Below, one piece after another: positions 31,854 to 43,790 of a DNA stretch of 64,000 bases. The notes under the pieces were generated by a model. That model was not told the DNA's origin, did no database searches, and was given only the letters and a program-made list of their open reading frames with translations. The stretch is taken from positions 372,001-436,000 of the forward strand of contig JALGAS010000011.1 of assembly GCA_023078685.1 (NCBI GenBank). Direction: 5' to 3'. Each line of letters starts with the position of its first letter. The first letter of the stretch is position 1. Source of the stretch: Neopestalotiopsis rosae. Its lineage: Eukaryota > Ascomycota > Sordariomycetes > Amphisphaeriales > Sporocadaceae. The translations under genes were made by a program, and so were the position numbers.

Positions 31854-34048
31854 TTGTCTCCTGATGCCGTCGTGGTGTTGGCAAAATTGCCAAGGCGCGT
31901 GATGATGGTTGTGGTGGTGGTGCCGTGGGCGAGGTCGATGGTGATGATGATGCTTGGGAAAGAACTGGAAAGGTGAGTCAGTGAGCTGGCAGAATTAAAT
32001 ATTGGAAGCTGCACTGGAATTTGGCTGCAGCTGGAGAACGGACTAATCGAGGAAGGCAGCTTGACTGAAGCTATCGTGGAGCTTGCTGGCGCGTGAGTGG
32101 CCGAAATCTCACGATGCCTCCACGCGCGGGTCCGGGCAAGTGGCTAGGAGCGCAGCTAAGAGAGGGGCACAATCAAAGCGAGAAGGCGCGTAAGTAGTGA
32201 TAATAGGATTGTCCTGTAGATGTTGTGAATAGGTCGTCGTCTACGTGTAGATCTAAGTGCTAATAATGATGGTGGCGAACGGTGAGGACAAGAGATCGTG
32301 ATGAAGTTGTGGAGTTTGTATGGACCATAGTGGTGTTGCTGTTTCGTCGGCACACAACACGGTGCAAGATACCCGGAGCGCTCACTGGGAGCACACAGAT
32401 GGGACGAAAGAGAGTGCGTCGGCCACAGAAACCTGGGAAAAGTCAAGAGGAATTTCGCCGTCGACGTGACAATAGGAAACTAAGGCGTTTCTCAGATCAA
32501 GTGCTGGCCTGGCAACTACAGGCGTTCACAAACCCGAACTCATCGTGCTATGAAACTGGCTATTGGACCACTATGCAGACATGAATCCATGGCAGTTTGA
32601 GACGAGTATGGCAGAAAAAGTATACATTCTTGATCAGGAGCATCGAAGAGTCGGATGCATGTTGCTATGGACTCGCCTTGCTTTCGAAGTACCATAGATA
32701 CACTGTGTTGTTCTCAATCTGAACAGTTCACATGTGCATGATTGATTTTCAAGCGTGAAAGAGTAGGTATGTATTGAGAGATCACTTTGGAACCCAAAGA
32801 ATGTCACAGATGCTCTTGTTGCTTCGTGATCCGCGTGAAGTTCCGTCAACTCTATATCAATGAGCCGTTGCTGGATGTCACGTATTCTCTGGGCGTTCTA
32901 ACCACCATAATTGCGTTCCAGCCGTACTCCTGTATGGTTCATTCTCAATATACAATTTTCTGTCGTGAACGGCAATGCACTGGTGCACATTTTGGCCTGT
33001 TTTTCTTTTCTTTTTGGCTACGTTTTTAACACTGCGAAATTCCACCATCGGCGTCAAGCTCAGGGAACACACTTTGATAAAGAATTGGTTTTAGAATGTG
33101 CCAAAAATTTCGTCATGGCATTTGATTTTCATCTCGTCGCAGTTTATTTATCCTGATCGATCCTTCATAGCTAACATCAGGAGACTACTGTGGAGACGAA
33201 ACCGCAAGATTTGTGTGGTTCTGGTGAGTATCTTTACCACAACGATCACGTTACGATGCCATGTTCGTTCTGAGGCCAAAAGTCCAAAAAGGGCAAATGT
33301 TGGAACCACAGTGTGAAGTGCAATTCTCAGCTTGCTTGCCAGGCAAGTCTGAGTGTGTTTGATCTGTGCTACTCATTGACACAATCTTTAGGAACCAAGA
33401 AGAAAGGCCACTGTGGTCCCGCTACTAGACGAGGTCATCTCACATCGAAAGTAATCAGAACTAGGAAATGAGTTCGTATAGGCACAATCTGAAGCCGTTT
33501 ACATAATCCGATGTTGCCATGTCAGCCCGCTCTGCGACCCAAGGAGCCAAAATCTCGGCCTTTACTACCTGGTGACCGTCATTGTGAGCTGGCCCCAGAA
33601 CACCTTGCTTTCTTGAAACCTGAATTATGAGTACGGACAAAGACGAGTCAATGCTAGAGGGTTACCTATAGACCGCTCTGCAACCACAGAATCGTTCACA
33701 TCTAAAGTCTCGCTTTAGCGACAATCAAATGCCAAAGAACAACTTCGCAACTTGTTCGACTTGTCAGTATTTGCTTCCTATATCTCATCAGAACATTTCC
33801 CAACAAAGCTACGTCCCCCATTAGTATCAAGAGAAATGACTGAAGGACTGGTCTGAGTTGGTCGACGCTGTATTATCCTGACTAGGTTGCTCAAACATGC
33901 CCCAATGTAGATTGTGCAATGTATTAGCTATTGTAGTTTTCCGCATCAGTTGCAATGATAGAAGAGTGCAAAAACACCGCGACAACGCGCCTCTGCACAA
34001 TTAAGAAGTAATGATTATTGAAGAAGCAGATCGACAGATTGAAGTACG
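31854..34048. other. Intergenic region without recognised gene
   Basis: 2.2 kb holding the promoter and CA-rich leader of the membrane-protein gene near 31860-32150. The rest has no convincing frame, RNA gene or repeat. Confidence 0.45.
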
Positions 34049-36491
34049 TCAAATCTGAGCTGTGGCTGAGGCACGAATATCGCTAAAGCTAAACCCGAGA
34101 TCAAGCTGAAGATCTCCTTGCGGCACACGCCACTCCTGTTCCTCGACGCTCCAAAAGCTGATATCTCTCCTCATCAAAGTGAAAGTCACGGGGACCGACT
34201 GCCCAGCCTCGAGCTTGACCTTTTCAAATCCGCGTAGGACGGATCGCGGGGTACTGCCGGCAGGGGCACCACCGTCTTGTCCCGTTGGCAGGGACACGTA
34301 GAGCTGCGGGACGGCAGCCCCTGCCACGCTGCCCGTGTTGCTGATGGTAGTGGTGACATTGAGGACACCCGCCCACAGCTCAGAGTTACCTCCGGGCGTT
34401 GAGCTTGTCGCTGGGCTGGGGAGGGACGAGAGATTTTGTGCAACCCAGACAATTTGGGCATCTACGGACATGTCGAATGTGGTATAACTCAACCCATGCC
34501 CAAAGCTGTACAAGGGTGTAATATTGTGAGCGTCAAAGTGCCGATAGTCAATAAATAGACCTTCGGTAAAATCTTCTTGCCAAGCATCCGAGTTCAATGC
34601 ATCCGGGCCCGTAATGTTGACAATCGGAAAGTCATAGTCGGACTCGTTCTTGGGAATGGTGTATGGCAGGTGACCAGAAGGGTTGATGTCGCCCCAAAGA
34701 ACGTCGACAATGGAATTGCCAGCCTGCTCGCCAGGGTAGTGCGCCGCAACGACGGCGGCCACCTTGTCGTCCCAGGGCAGGGTGTTGACGCCGGCAGAAT
34801 GTGTCACGACCACGGTGCGATTCGAGCCACACAACGTGGCAACATTCTCCACTGCCAGCGTAGAGTTCCAGTCGTTCTCCAGAGAGATGCGGTCCCACCC
34901 TTCACTGGCAAATGTCTTGAGGAACACAACACAGACATCGGGCAGAGGGAAGATGCTGGTGAGGTTGTTGCCGGCGAGCAGGTCGTTGTTGGTGATGTAC
35001 TGCGTGCGGAAGCCGTCGCGGAAGCCGCGCTCGCGAACGGCGCGCAGCGGTGATACCAGGTCGCTGGTACGTCCAGCGCCTGAACCGCCGCCGACAGCCA
35101 GAGTCCCGTATTCGGCTCCAAGAGGTCGCGATGGATCCGTGATGGACCCGATAAAGTAGAGGCCGTCCGAGGTATCTGGAGCATCATTGCCGAATACGGC
35201 GACGTTTGTGACGTTCTTCATGGGTAGAATTGATTGCTCATTCTTGAGCAGCACCGTGCCTGCCGCCGCAATCTCCCGTACCAAAGCCACATGGTCGCCC
35301 CGTACATCTCTCGCAGCAGGAATGGCGGGGTTGAGTGCCGCCAAACCGTAGGAAACATAGTAGAGCCAGATGTTTGTCGGATCGACGGTGGGGAAATCTT
35401 GGTCCTGGCCCAGCAAGTAATACGGCGTCATAATACGAACAACCATATCGTCCAGACGCGCCTCGGTCACACTTCCATTGTTGATCGCGGTGGTTAAGTT
35501 GGCTCCAAACCATGACGGTATTTCGTGAAAGGGAATATCGGTGAGGTTCAAGCTTTGCGTCTCGGCTATGTCCATTGGACCCGGCATGGTCATGTCCAGG
35601 CCGGCATTCACAGAGTCAACGCCGGAATGTGTCGCAAACCAATCGGACATGACGTAGCCCTGGAAGCCCAGCTCATCTTTCAAAATCTGATTCAAGGTAC
35701 GGTCATGCGCGCAGCTATAAGTCTCATTTAGGCGATTGTAACTGCACATGATGGATGAAGTTCCAGCCTTGACCGAGTTGGCAAAAGGCCAAAGGTACAG
35801 CTCGTGAAGTGTGCGGTCGTCGATGTTGGCGGAGATGGCAGCTGTTTCGGTCCCATTTGTGAAGACATTAGACCGCTCGGTTTCCTGCTCGTTTCCAATG
35901 TAGTGCTTCGCGCACGCTTGCACGCCTGCATCCTGATGGCCGCGAATGGTCTCCTCCATAGCGACGCCAGAGAGATAGGGGTCCACGGCGAACCCTTCCC
36001 AATTGCGTCCGCCCAGTGGGTGCCGCCCCAAAGGCCCAGCGACTGGTCTAATTTGCGTCAGCAAGATATCATTCGGTCATTGGTTTCGCATTCTCAACTC
36101 ACCCCAGAATAACATGAGAGCCCTTTGCACGGAACTCCTCTCCCATGGCAAGCCCGCGAGCATATATAAGATCTCTATCCCATGTCGCACCCGTAGTTAC
36201 ACCTGCCGGGAACAAGGTGGCGAGATCAGCGACACGTATGCCAGCAGGACCATCGTGAAGACAGAGACCGGAAAAGTTCAATCGGGGAATAGGAGCAATA
36301 TTTCCATCGCAAGGGCCTAGGACCCAGCCGGTGGCCATGAAAGCCTTCTCGGTCAGGTTCAGCTGAGCAGTGAACTCGGTGGCTAGTTGACGAGCTTCAT
36401 CCCATGATCTACTGATGCCGGTGTTGTTGGGAGAGACGGCCGAGGCACCCAGCAGCGGCCAGAGGGCCAGCAATATCGTACGAGAAAGCAT
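34049..36491 (-). CDS. Secreted GH3 beta-glucosidase
   Basis: Hydrolyses terminal beta-glucosyl residues of cellobiose-type or other beta-glucosides outside the cell. Two exons, 36103-36491 and 34049-36047, about 795 residues; the 55 bp intron has a GTGAGT donor and AATTAG acceptor. A signal peptide is clear (MLSRTILLALWPLLGASA). GH3 hallmarks run in order: LCLHDGPAGIRVAD, GRNWEGFAVDPYLSG, CAKHYIGNEQE and the nucleophile motif GYVMSDWFATHSG, with Asp in SDW. The second GH3 domain follows (VAVFGNDAPDT and a LPYTIPKNESDY block). A fibronectin-III-like C-terminal domain ends the protein. Several N-x-S/T sites fit secretion. Length is normal for fungal GH3 of this subfamily. Confidence 0.93.
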
Positions 36492-39400
36492 GGTTGACGT
36501 ACAGGCTTCACGCGTAGGCGCTATATGTTCGAGCCTGCGATACTAGGAATGAGACCGTGGACGCTCGTTCTTATGCCCAAGTCATCTTGGGTGAACGGCA
36601 CGGACCGAGGTAATACCATCAAGGCCAAGTGAATGACGTGAAGTTGAATCAAGCTCAGATCACGATGGTCGTTGAAATTTCGGGTAATCTACAAACGAGT
36701 CTTGATGCGGGGATTGTATCCTTCTGACCTTCCAGTTACGATCGGTACAAGTTTTCCGCATCATAATAATGTCCTTCATGAGAAAGCCGCACAATAGGCA
36801 ACTTGTGCCGCCCGAAATTTTCGGGTTCCGACTACGATTTTCGGATTATGACTTGGATGCTCGGGTTGTGGGAGATCTGTGCAACCGGCAATAGTATATA
36901 AGATTGTGATTCCACGTTGTCTTGCGGCTAGATTATGTTGCAGTCCTGCTTGCTTGCATGCAGAATGCGGGGATAGTTCATGTTCGTCCCATTTGACTCC
37001 AAGATCTTTCCCTATAAAAGTGACGCTATAGTCAATAAACAAGGGCAGAACGCGGGGACGGCACCTTTGATAGGCTCGCCTGTGGAGAGAGACCCCAAAG
37101 ACCCTTGAGTCCGGCAAGGGACATCGGGCCTACTATTATGTACGAAGCATCGTCATCGTCCCGAGAGTCATGTTATGAGCCTCAACATGACTTATCTAAG
37201 CGCTCTTTTCCACAGCTTCACGTGGCTTCTCTACCGGACAAGTTGACTGATTGCCGCGGTATTGGTGGAATGTGTGTATTGTGATGCCGGCAGACTAAAA
37301 ATGAGTATTCCTACAGTCCGGACATTCTCGCGTAATCCCAAATTTGTTTTTTATGCAGAATTGTTTCAATTGATTCGAACGCGTGAAAAATTACCTACCT
37401 AGATAGCAAGTCTTGCATGAGGTGCACCCCATTAAACCAGTCAGGCATGCAGGTCAACATGAATCAAAGACAGTAGGGTTCTTTTTCCTACATGTATGCA
37501 GTCAAACTTGAATATAAAATGTTAACTCAAGAACGCGGGAATCTTTACACAAATCCTGAATGCCAATGATTCTTTGTTGGATGCGACCATCGCGATGCTT
37601 CGAATTAGCTTGGCAATTGTCCATGTGACATCCCAGCGAGTGTTCGCCCCAGATGACATTACCACACCCATCTTGGCTTGCTCGCCAGTTATGGGCAACA
37701 GTAATAGATCGATATGTTATTGCCATAGTGGTCCGCATCATTCGGAATGAAGCTGGCGGAGGTGACCCTGTGTCGCGACATCCGTCAACCAGGGGAAACA
37801 ACCATTCGAGCTCGGTCCCTGATGCAAATAATCTAATTGTGTCCGACTATCGACATAGGTATCATCTCATTTTCGCCATCAAGCATTCCGAGCCTGTCAC
37901 CAATTGGCCATAAAACTCAGACAATAGATCGCACGACCGTGCAGCTACCACGCGTATGTGGGAAGCCGAAAGCTTGTCGACCTTGACTTGACGCAATTAT
38001 TCGAGACTGCCGTCGGCTCAACGCCAGTGGTAGCAAGCCAGCCCTCAATTTCGATCGCTGCTACAGTGTAGGTCAATTGTTACGTATGACCTCCAAGCAG
38101 CTTCACCTTGGCTGCCAATTGTGTTGTGAACCGCGCCGTCGAAGGCGAGAGGAGATCGCCAACGAGTCTTGACTTTTTCTACAGACTGGACGCATTTGAA
38201 CAGCCAGCGACTTCAATCATATAACAAACTCGGTCAATCGAGCCTCGCTTTACCGATTTCACTCTATTCTAGATCACTAAAAACGCAAGACGGACTTGAG
38301 TCGACAGCGGGTGAGGTATTGAGCACACGTTAAAAGCTCACACCCACCTCTACTATTTCTATCAATCCGAAATGAAGGGCATGACTTCCACGCGGTTCTT
38401 GGATTTCCCACGAAGCAAAAACATGCGAGAGCCATTATATATCGTCTGAGTCTGTCGACATATGTACCGACCGTTGGCTCTCGCACTCGACTATTCCGAT
38501 GATTATCAAACGAATAACATCATTGGTCCGCTATCTTTCCATGAAACATCCCCAGAAAGGCAGGTGATTTTAATTTAGACTTAATTTAGCGATTTTCATG
38601 CCTCTGCTACGATGCATCCTGTCATTGATAACATCGCGCCGCCTGCGCAGCCGTCATTGGACCCCTCGGTCGATGCCAAGTAGCCGAGCTGCACGGAAGT
38701 CAGTTACAAGCATGGAATCTTCATGTTCTCCTGAACTATAGTTCCTCCTCACACCCCGATATAACTTCTCTCTCAGATTAGTTGCTACTAAAATACTTTC
38801 TATAACTCCGACACGTAAACCGAGCTCGGATTCGCATCGACACTGCCCGCCAAGCTGCCCGGTGACAATGAAGAACGAGAGACTCGGTGTTTCCAGGTTT
38901 CGACATTACATACATGCCAGCAAACAGATGCTCCATAGCATACGTGATGACGAGATCGACGTCCTTGGCGCTATCATAGGGCGCTTTGCGGGCAACACGG
39001 CATTTGGCGGAGCTGGTCATGGATTGAGCCTGTACTGTTTCAAGCCGACTATTGCGCGACGCTTCTACCAGGAGAGTCTTTCTGTGACACAATCAATTCG
39101 TTGTGGCGAGAACGGCACACTCAATGACAAGAAACTTTGGTCTTTTGAAAGAGTCTGTGTTTTCCCTTCAATCGGGATAGTGCAGGATACAAGTAATAGG
39201 CATTGAGCCGAAGCGCACACTGCAGATCACAATGAGACTAGACTCTGACTCGAGTGGTACTATAGCGTCGGATTGTTCGCGTTGTTCGCATAAATTGGTC
39301 CGTGTTGGGGTGCACGTTCCTATAACAGCCTATCAGACGTGGTTCCGAGCTGGGCAAGTTAGCGACCTATGAGATGCCTTTGCGAGGGGCATATGCACTT

Positions 39401-39831
39401 TATACCAGTCCCCGAGCAATTGCCATGTCCATCCTTGTTAGGCTGCCAGAAAGCAACACAGCCAAGTCGAAAACAATCAATGTCAGTACCACGGGTAGCA
39501 GGGAACACGGCTCTATACCTGCCTAACTGCCATGGACTGCCTAATAGCTGAGCCATGATTCGCCGATGCATCCGTCTTGATTCTAAGCCTCCCTGCATCG
39601 CCCCTGGAAGATCTACTCTAATTGCGGGGTGCTAAGGAACACTGCCGGGCGAGTAGGAGTAGAGCAGTTGGTAAAGCTCGGTTTCGAATAACAGTCTATA
39701 ATATTTCTAGATGATATTGTTCTGTAGACGTACAAGTATTTAAAGACACAGCGACCCCGTTGAGTTTTATATCTATTATTATCAACAATCCAAATCAGTC
39801 TTTGTCACCCATTCTGATACCAATATTCAAG
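36492..39831. other. Long intergenic region without recognised gene
   Basis: 3.3 kb between the beta-glucosidase and peroxygenase promoters. Open frames (for example 38862-39206) are short and lack motifs. No tRNA, repeat or transposon recognised. Confidence 0.45.
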
Positions 39832-40782
39832 ATGCGCTTTCAATTATTGCTCGCAAGTTTGCCTCTGGCCTTGGCCAGCGTGCCCGATACTGTCCATGAC
39901 TGGCACCCGCCAGTCGATGGTGATTGTGCGGAGCCCCTTTCTGCCACTACTATACATCAACTAATCAATTATTGCTTCTAGTCCGTGGACCATGTCCCAT
40001 GATGAACACCTTGGCCAACCACGGCTTCCTCCCCCGAGACGGCAGCAACATCACCAAGGACACCGCCATCTCCGCCCTGGGCAACGGCCTCAACTTTGAC
40101 GCCGAGCTCGCCGGCATCATGTGGGAGCAGGCCATCATCGCCAACCCCGTCGCCAACTCGAGCTTCTTCACTCTCGACCACCTCAACCGCCACAATGTTC
40201 TCGAGCACGACGCCTCCATCTCGCGCACCGACGCCTACTTTGGCAACAACCACGTCTTTAACCAGACCGTCTTTGACACTTCGCGCAAGTACTGGACCAC
40301 GGAGATGATGGGTCCCCAGGCGTTGGCAAACTCCAAGCTCTTCCGTCAGATCGAGAGCCGCTCGACCAACCCGGAATACGTCTTCACCACCCACACGGAG
40401 CCCTTCAGTCTTGGTGAGATGGCGGCGCCGTTCATTGTCTTTGGAGACATGGAGACTGAGCTTGTCAACCGAACTCTTGTGACTTACTTCTTTGGTACGA
40501 TTATTCCATCTAAAGCACACCACAAATTTACGACCAGCGAAGCTAATTCATTTGACTGTATCTACAGAGAACGAGAGACTCCCCTCCGAGCTCGGATGGT
40601 CCAAGAAGGTTGATGCCATTACTCTCGAGCAGATCAGCAGAATGTCCGAAATTATTGCCAACGCCACCAGCCTCTTCACCCCAATCAACGATACCACCAC
40701 TACTACCACCACCATGACTACCGAGAAGCGCCGAGATCTCCACGCTGGACCCGGTATCCGCGTGATGCGCAAGATGTTCTAA
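39832..40782 (+). CDS. Secreted heme-thiolate chloroperoxidase/peroxygenase
   Basis: Three exons, 39832-39919, 39982-40494 and 40568-40782, about 271 residues; introns of 62 and 73 bp (GTGATT/TTCTAG and GTACGA/CTACAG) are in frame. A signal peptide is present (MRFQLLLASLPLALAS). The first intron sits just before the heme-ligand motif: joined exons read VRGPCPMMNTLANHG, with Cys34 as the likely axial thiolate. EHDASISR at about 104-111 is the magnesium-binding block typical of the chloroperoxidase/short unspecific-peroxygenase family (PF01328). Such enzymes use hydrogen peroxide to halogenate or oxygenate organic substrates. Several N-glycosylation sites are visible. The C-terminus has a threonine run and a basic GIRVMRKMF tail. 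The substrate is unknown. Confidence 0.92.
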
Positions 40783-41620
40783 GAGAAATTCATACATTGA
40801 CGATGGAGGAGGTTAATGGGACCAAGTCCATCTCGAAGGGGGACGGGGGCTGATGGTGCTAGGATGCAGTCGTTTATTGTAAATAAATTCTTGTTCTTTC
40901 AAAAAGACGTAGATTGAAACATTACAAACAAGGAAGATGAACGTCGAACATATTGGCGGCGTGTGTGAACCTTGCGCTGTTTCGATTGAACATATACGTC
41001 ATGCGACGCTGATTGATGTCGGTGCAAGTCTTTGCTCCTCCCGACATGCTAGCCAGCTTGTAGGCTGCATGGCCAGTAAGTGTAGTCCGATTGGTTGCGC
41101 GAGCCTGTACACTTGCACATAGAGGAGGGGACCTGAATCTAACTTCACGACGGATTCGTGAGCATGTATATAGTGACATTACTCGAAAAATAATGACTAC
41201 CTGAATAATCACAGATAGTCAATTATATAAACAAGATAATTAAACATCCTTTTTGTATGTTACCTGAGGCTTGAGTGTACTACAAGTGATCCAGAATTCG
41301 AAGAGATCTACAACTCTGACGGACCGCGACCTACCACGCCGGTCTGGGTACGACTCACTATCAAAGGACATCATTCAGATACAAAGTATGCGAGTGTTCA
41401 CGGAAGAAAACCTTCACGCAGAAATCAGAAGCGATGGGGTCGTCATGTGTTTCCAATTAAGAGACACTACTTGTGACTTGCTATAACGTATCGTAAGGTA
41501 CGTGTGCTAGCTTGAGAGATTGTGCTCATTTGGTATCTCGATGGAAAAAGAGCAGAATGCCTCATCCGCTGTGCGTCCTTACACCATGGAGGCATGAATC
41601 AACCCGCGCTCACAATGCTC
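40783..41620. other. Convergent intergenic region
   Basis: 3' ends of the peroxygenase and SANT-like genes. No gene seen. Confidence 0.45.
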
Positions 41621-42123
41621 TCAATCATTCTTAGCGAACTCGCCGACGCCCTCAAATTCGTCCTGGTCGTGAAGGATGCCGTCAACCCGACGAAATCGGC
41701 GTCTCTTGGCAGGAGCATGATCACCAACAGCATCAAAAGCGGCGGTGGCAACGGAAGCAGCGCCACGCTTACGAGGTCCCTTGGTGGTCTTGTCCTTGCT
41801 CTCAGGGTCGACAGTCTGGTCCTTGCCCTCGGGGTTGATGTCCTTCATGAACTGGGCCTTGACCTTCTCGAACTGGGCTCTACAGGTCATGATGGTCAGC
41901 TCGTGGTTCTTACCCTTGCAACATAACGGGTGCCAGTAGTGATGGGAGTGAGAACGTACCTAAAAGCTCTGGGAGTCTTATCGGGGAATCGAGTAGCCAG
42001 GATGGCGGCAACGTTGTCCCAGTTGATGCCGACCAATTTGTTGGCATCGAAGAGAGCGGCAAGGACCACGTCGAGGCGATCCTCGGCGCTCCAAAGAGGT
42101 CTGCCATTGGTATTGGTGCTCAT
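41621..42123 (-). CDS. Small SANT/Myb-like DNA-binding protein
   Basis: Two exons on the minus strand, 41960-42123 and 41621-41879, encode about 140 residues; the 80 bp intron has a GTACGT donor and CTGTAG acceptor. The first 65 residues form a three-helix Myb/SANT-like unit: RPLWSAEDRLDVVLAALF, then GINWDNVAAILATRFPDKT and PRAFRAQFEKVK, with Trp in the first two helices. The rest is charged, with a basic nuclear-localisation-like cluster (PAKRRRFRR). This is a common type of small fungal chromatin or transcription protein; the target is unknown. The gene lies alone. Confidence 0.75.
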
Positions 42124-43259
42124 TGTGATCTCCACCGTGACGTTGGATTTCTGTTACTGCGGCCTGCCTGTCAGTCTATTGAACTGTGGTAAGGAATGTG
42201 TGACGCTATCGCGAAAGGTTTCAAGGTAGTAGAGACTTGAAGGCATGAGTGTAGGGGAGACGGCGACAAGAAAGACTCAGAAGTCTGTGAGAACTCTCTT
42301 CAGGGAATTATGCCAGCTACTTACCAGGACAGGAGTCAGTGAGGAATGTGAGAGATACGCAGCGTGTTTGCTGCTGACGGCTGTGGCTGCTTGGATGAGT
42401 TGGAAGTGGTTGAGAAGCTTGGAAGATGTGGTTGCTTGTTCTGCTTGCAAGAACCACTTGATTGAACTGCAATGCTGAATTTGCTCAAACAATGTGGTTG
42501 AGGGAAACAAACTCGAATCTTGGCCGGAGGTGTTGAAACAACCCAGTAGGCCTCTCAAACGGATTAAATAGTTAATCTGGGCACTCGCGTCTAGGAATGA
42601 TACTCGGGTAGCCGACAAGTAGACTCTGATTGTCTAATGAACAATCACATTGATGTCACGACGACGACGACCTTCACGATCGAGTGACTTCTCCAAGAGA
42701 ATGAGACAAATACTATGCGCCTTCCTTCCGATTTCGCTGGAGCGCTTCAGGTTCGTTCCGTTTACCTCAACCTTAGACGAGGAGCACTATATGAGCAAAA
42801 ATGTGCAGAATAAGTGCTTGTCAGTCTCCCGATTCATTGCGTCGACAATATTTTTGCTTCTTGTGAGTATCATCCTGCTTCTAGCAAGCATATTGATCTT
42901 CCATTCGAGCGTGTTGATCACAAGAATCCACCGTCGGTCGATTCTGTTCATTGTGATGACAATAACACCGTGCTAAAACGTTCACTCCTCAGATCAAGGC
43001 CAGATTAGGGAGTCCGTCGTGGCAATCTACAAAATGCCATTTATCTTTACATCTAGCTATTAATATACGCCTTTGGCGAATCCAAATAAACTTTCTAGCA
43101 CGACAATGACTTTCCTGATAATGGGAGCTTAGACCAGCGAAGTTGTGCATGTGAATCCGGACAAGACCATCAGTCCCGACGGACAAGACAATACTGTGGC
43201 CGGCTCTATTGTGTGTGAGCCCTGGGCCTGTATAAAGCGAAAAGGGCGCATTACAGGTA
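42124..43259. other. Intergenic region
   Basis: Promoter and leader of the SANT-like gene, then sequence without a recognised gene. Confidence 0.4.
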
Positions 43260-43790
43260 AGCCGGTGCGGACGAGGAGAGATAGACAAAGACAACTGGCA
43301 AGTACAAAATGTTTGTCGTACTGGGCTAGGGCGCATTCCGGGTAGGCGCACGCGGCCAGGAGAGACTAAGGGAATGAGCTCAAGTTCACGACGATGAATC
43401 ATGGATGTGACCGGCAAGGGTGTGCTCGAGGGAAGCGTGCGTGGCCAGGACTGAACAAAGGAACGAGCTGGAGCTGGCGAGTACGATTGATGCCATCATT
43501 GGCAAGGGCGCGTTCAAGGTAAGCGGATGCGGCGAGCAGGTAATGAGCCAGAGCTGGCGAGCACGAATAACCGTTTCAGTTGGCAAGGGCGCGTTCGTGG
43601 TAAGCGCGTCGTCAGTAAAGAAAGGGAAATGGGCTGAAGCTGGCGAGTACGGAAATAACTGGCAGGGCGAGTTCGAGGTAAGCGGATGCGGCAAGTAGAT
43701 GATGAATCAAAGCTGGCGAGCACGAATGACTGTTTCAATTGGGGAGAGCGCGTTCGTGGTAAGCGGGTCTAGTCAACAATGGACAGAGAG
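43260..43790. repeat. 85-90 bp minisatellite, about six units
   Basis: Units begin at about 43291, 43381, 43467, 43553, 43638 and 43712. The later ones share GCTGGCGAG(C/T)ACGA, then GGCAAGGGCGCGTTC and GGTAAGCG, followed by a variable AAGGGAATGAGC-like stretch. The first two are more diverged. Each later unit contains a GGTAAGC sequence that looks like a splice donor. No protein is encoded. Confidence 0.75.

Noticed and set aside
39640..39700. tRNA-like stretch (AGTTGGTAAAGCTC ... GGTTTCGAAT)
   Set aside because: A- and B-box resemblance is weak and no cloverleaf with paired acceptor stem can be drawn.
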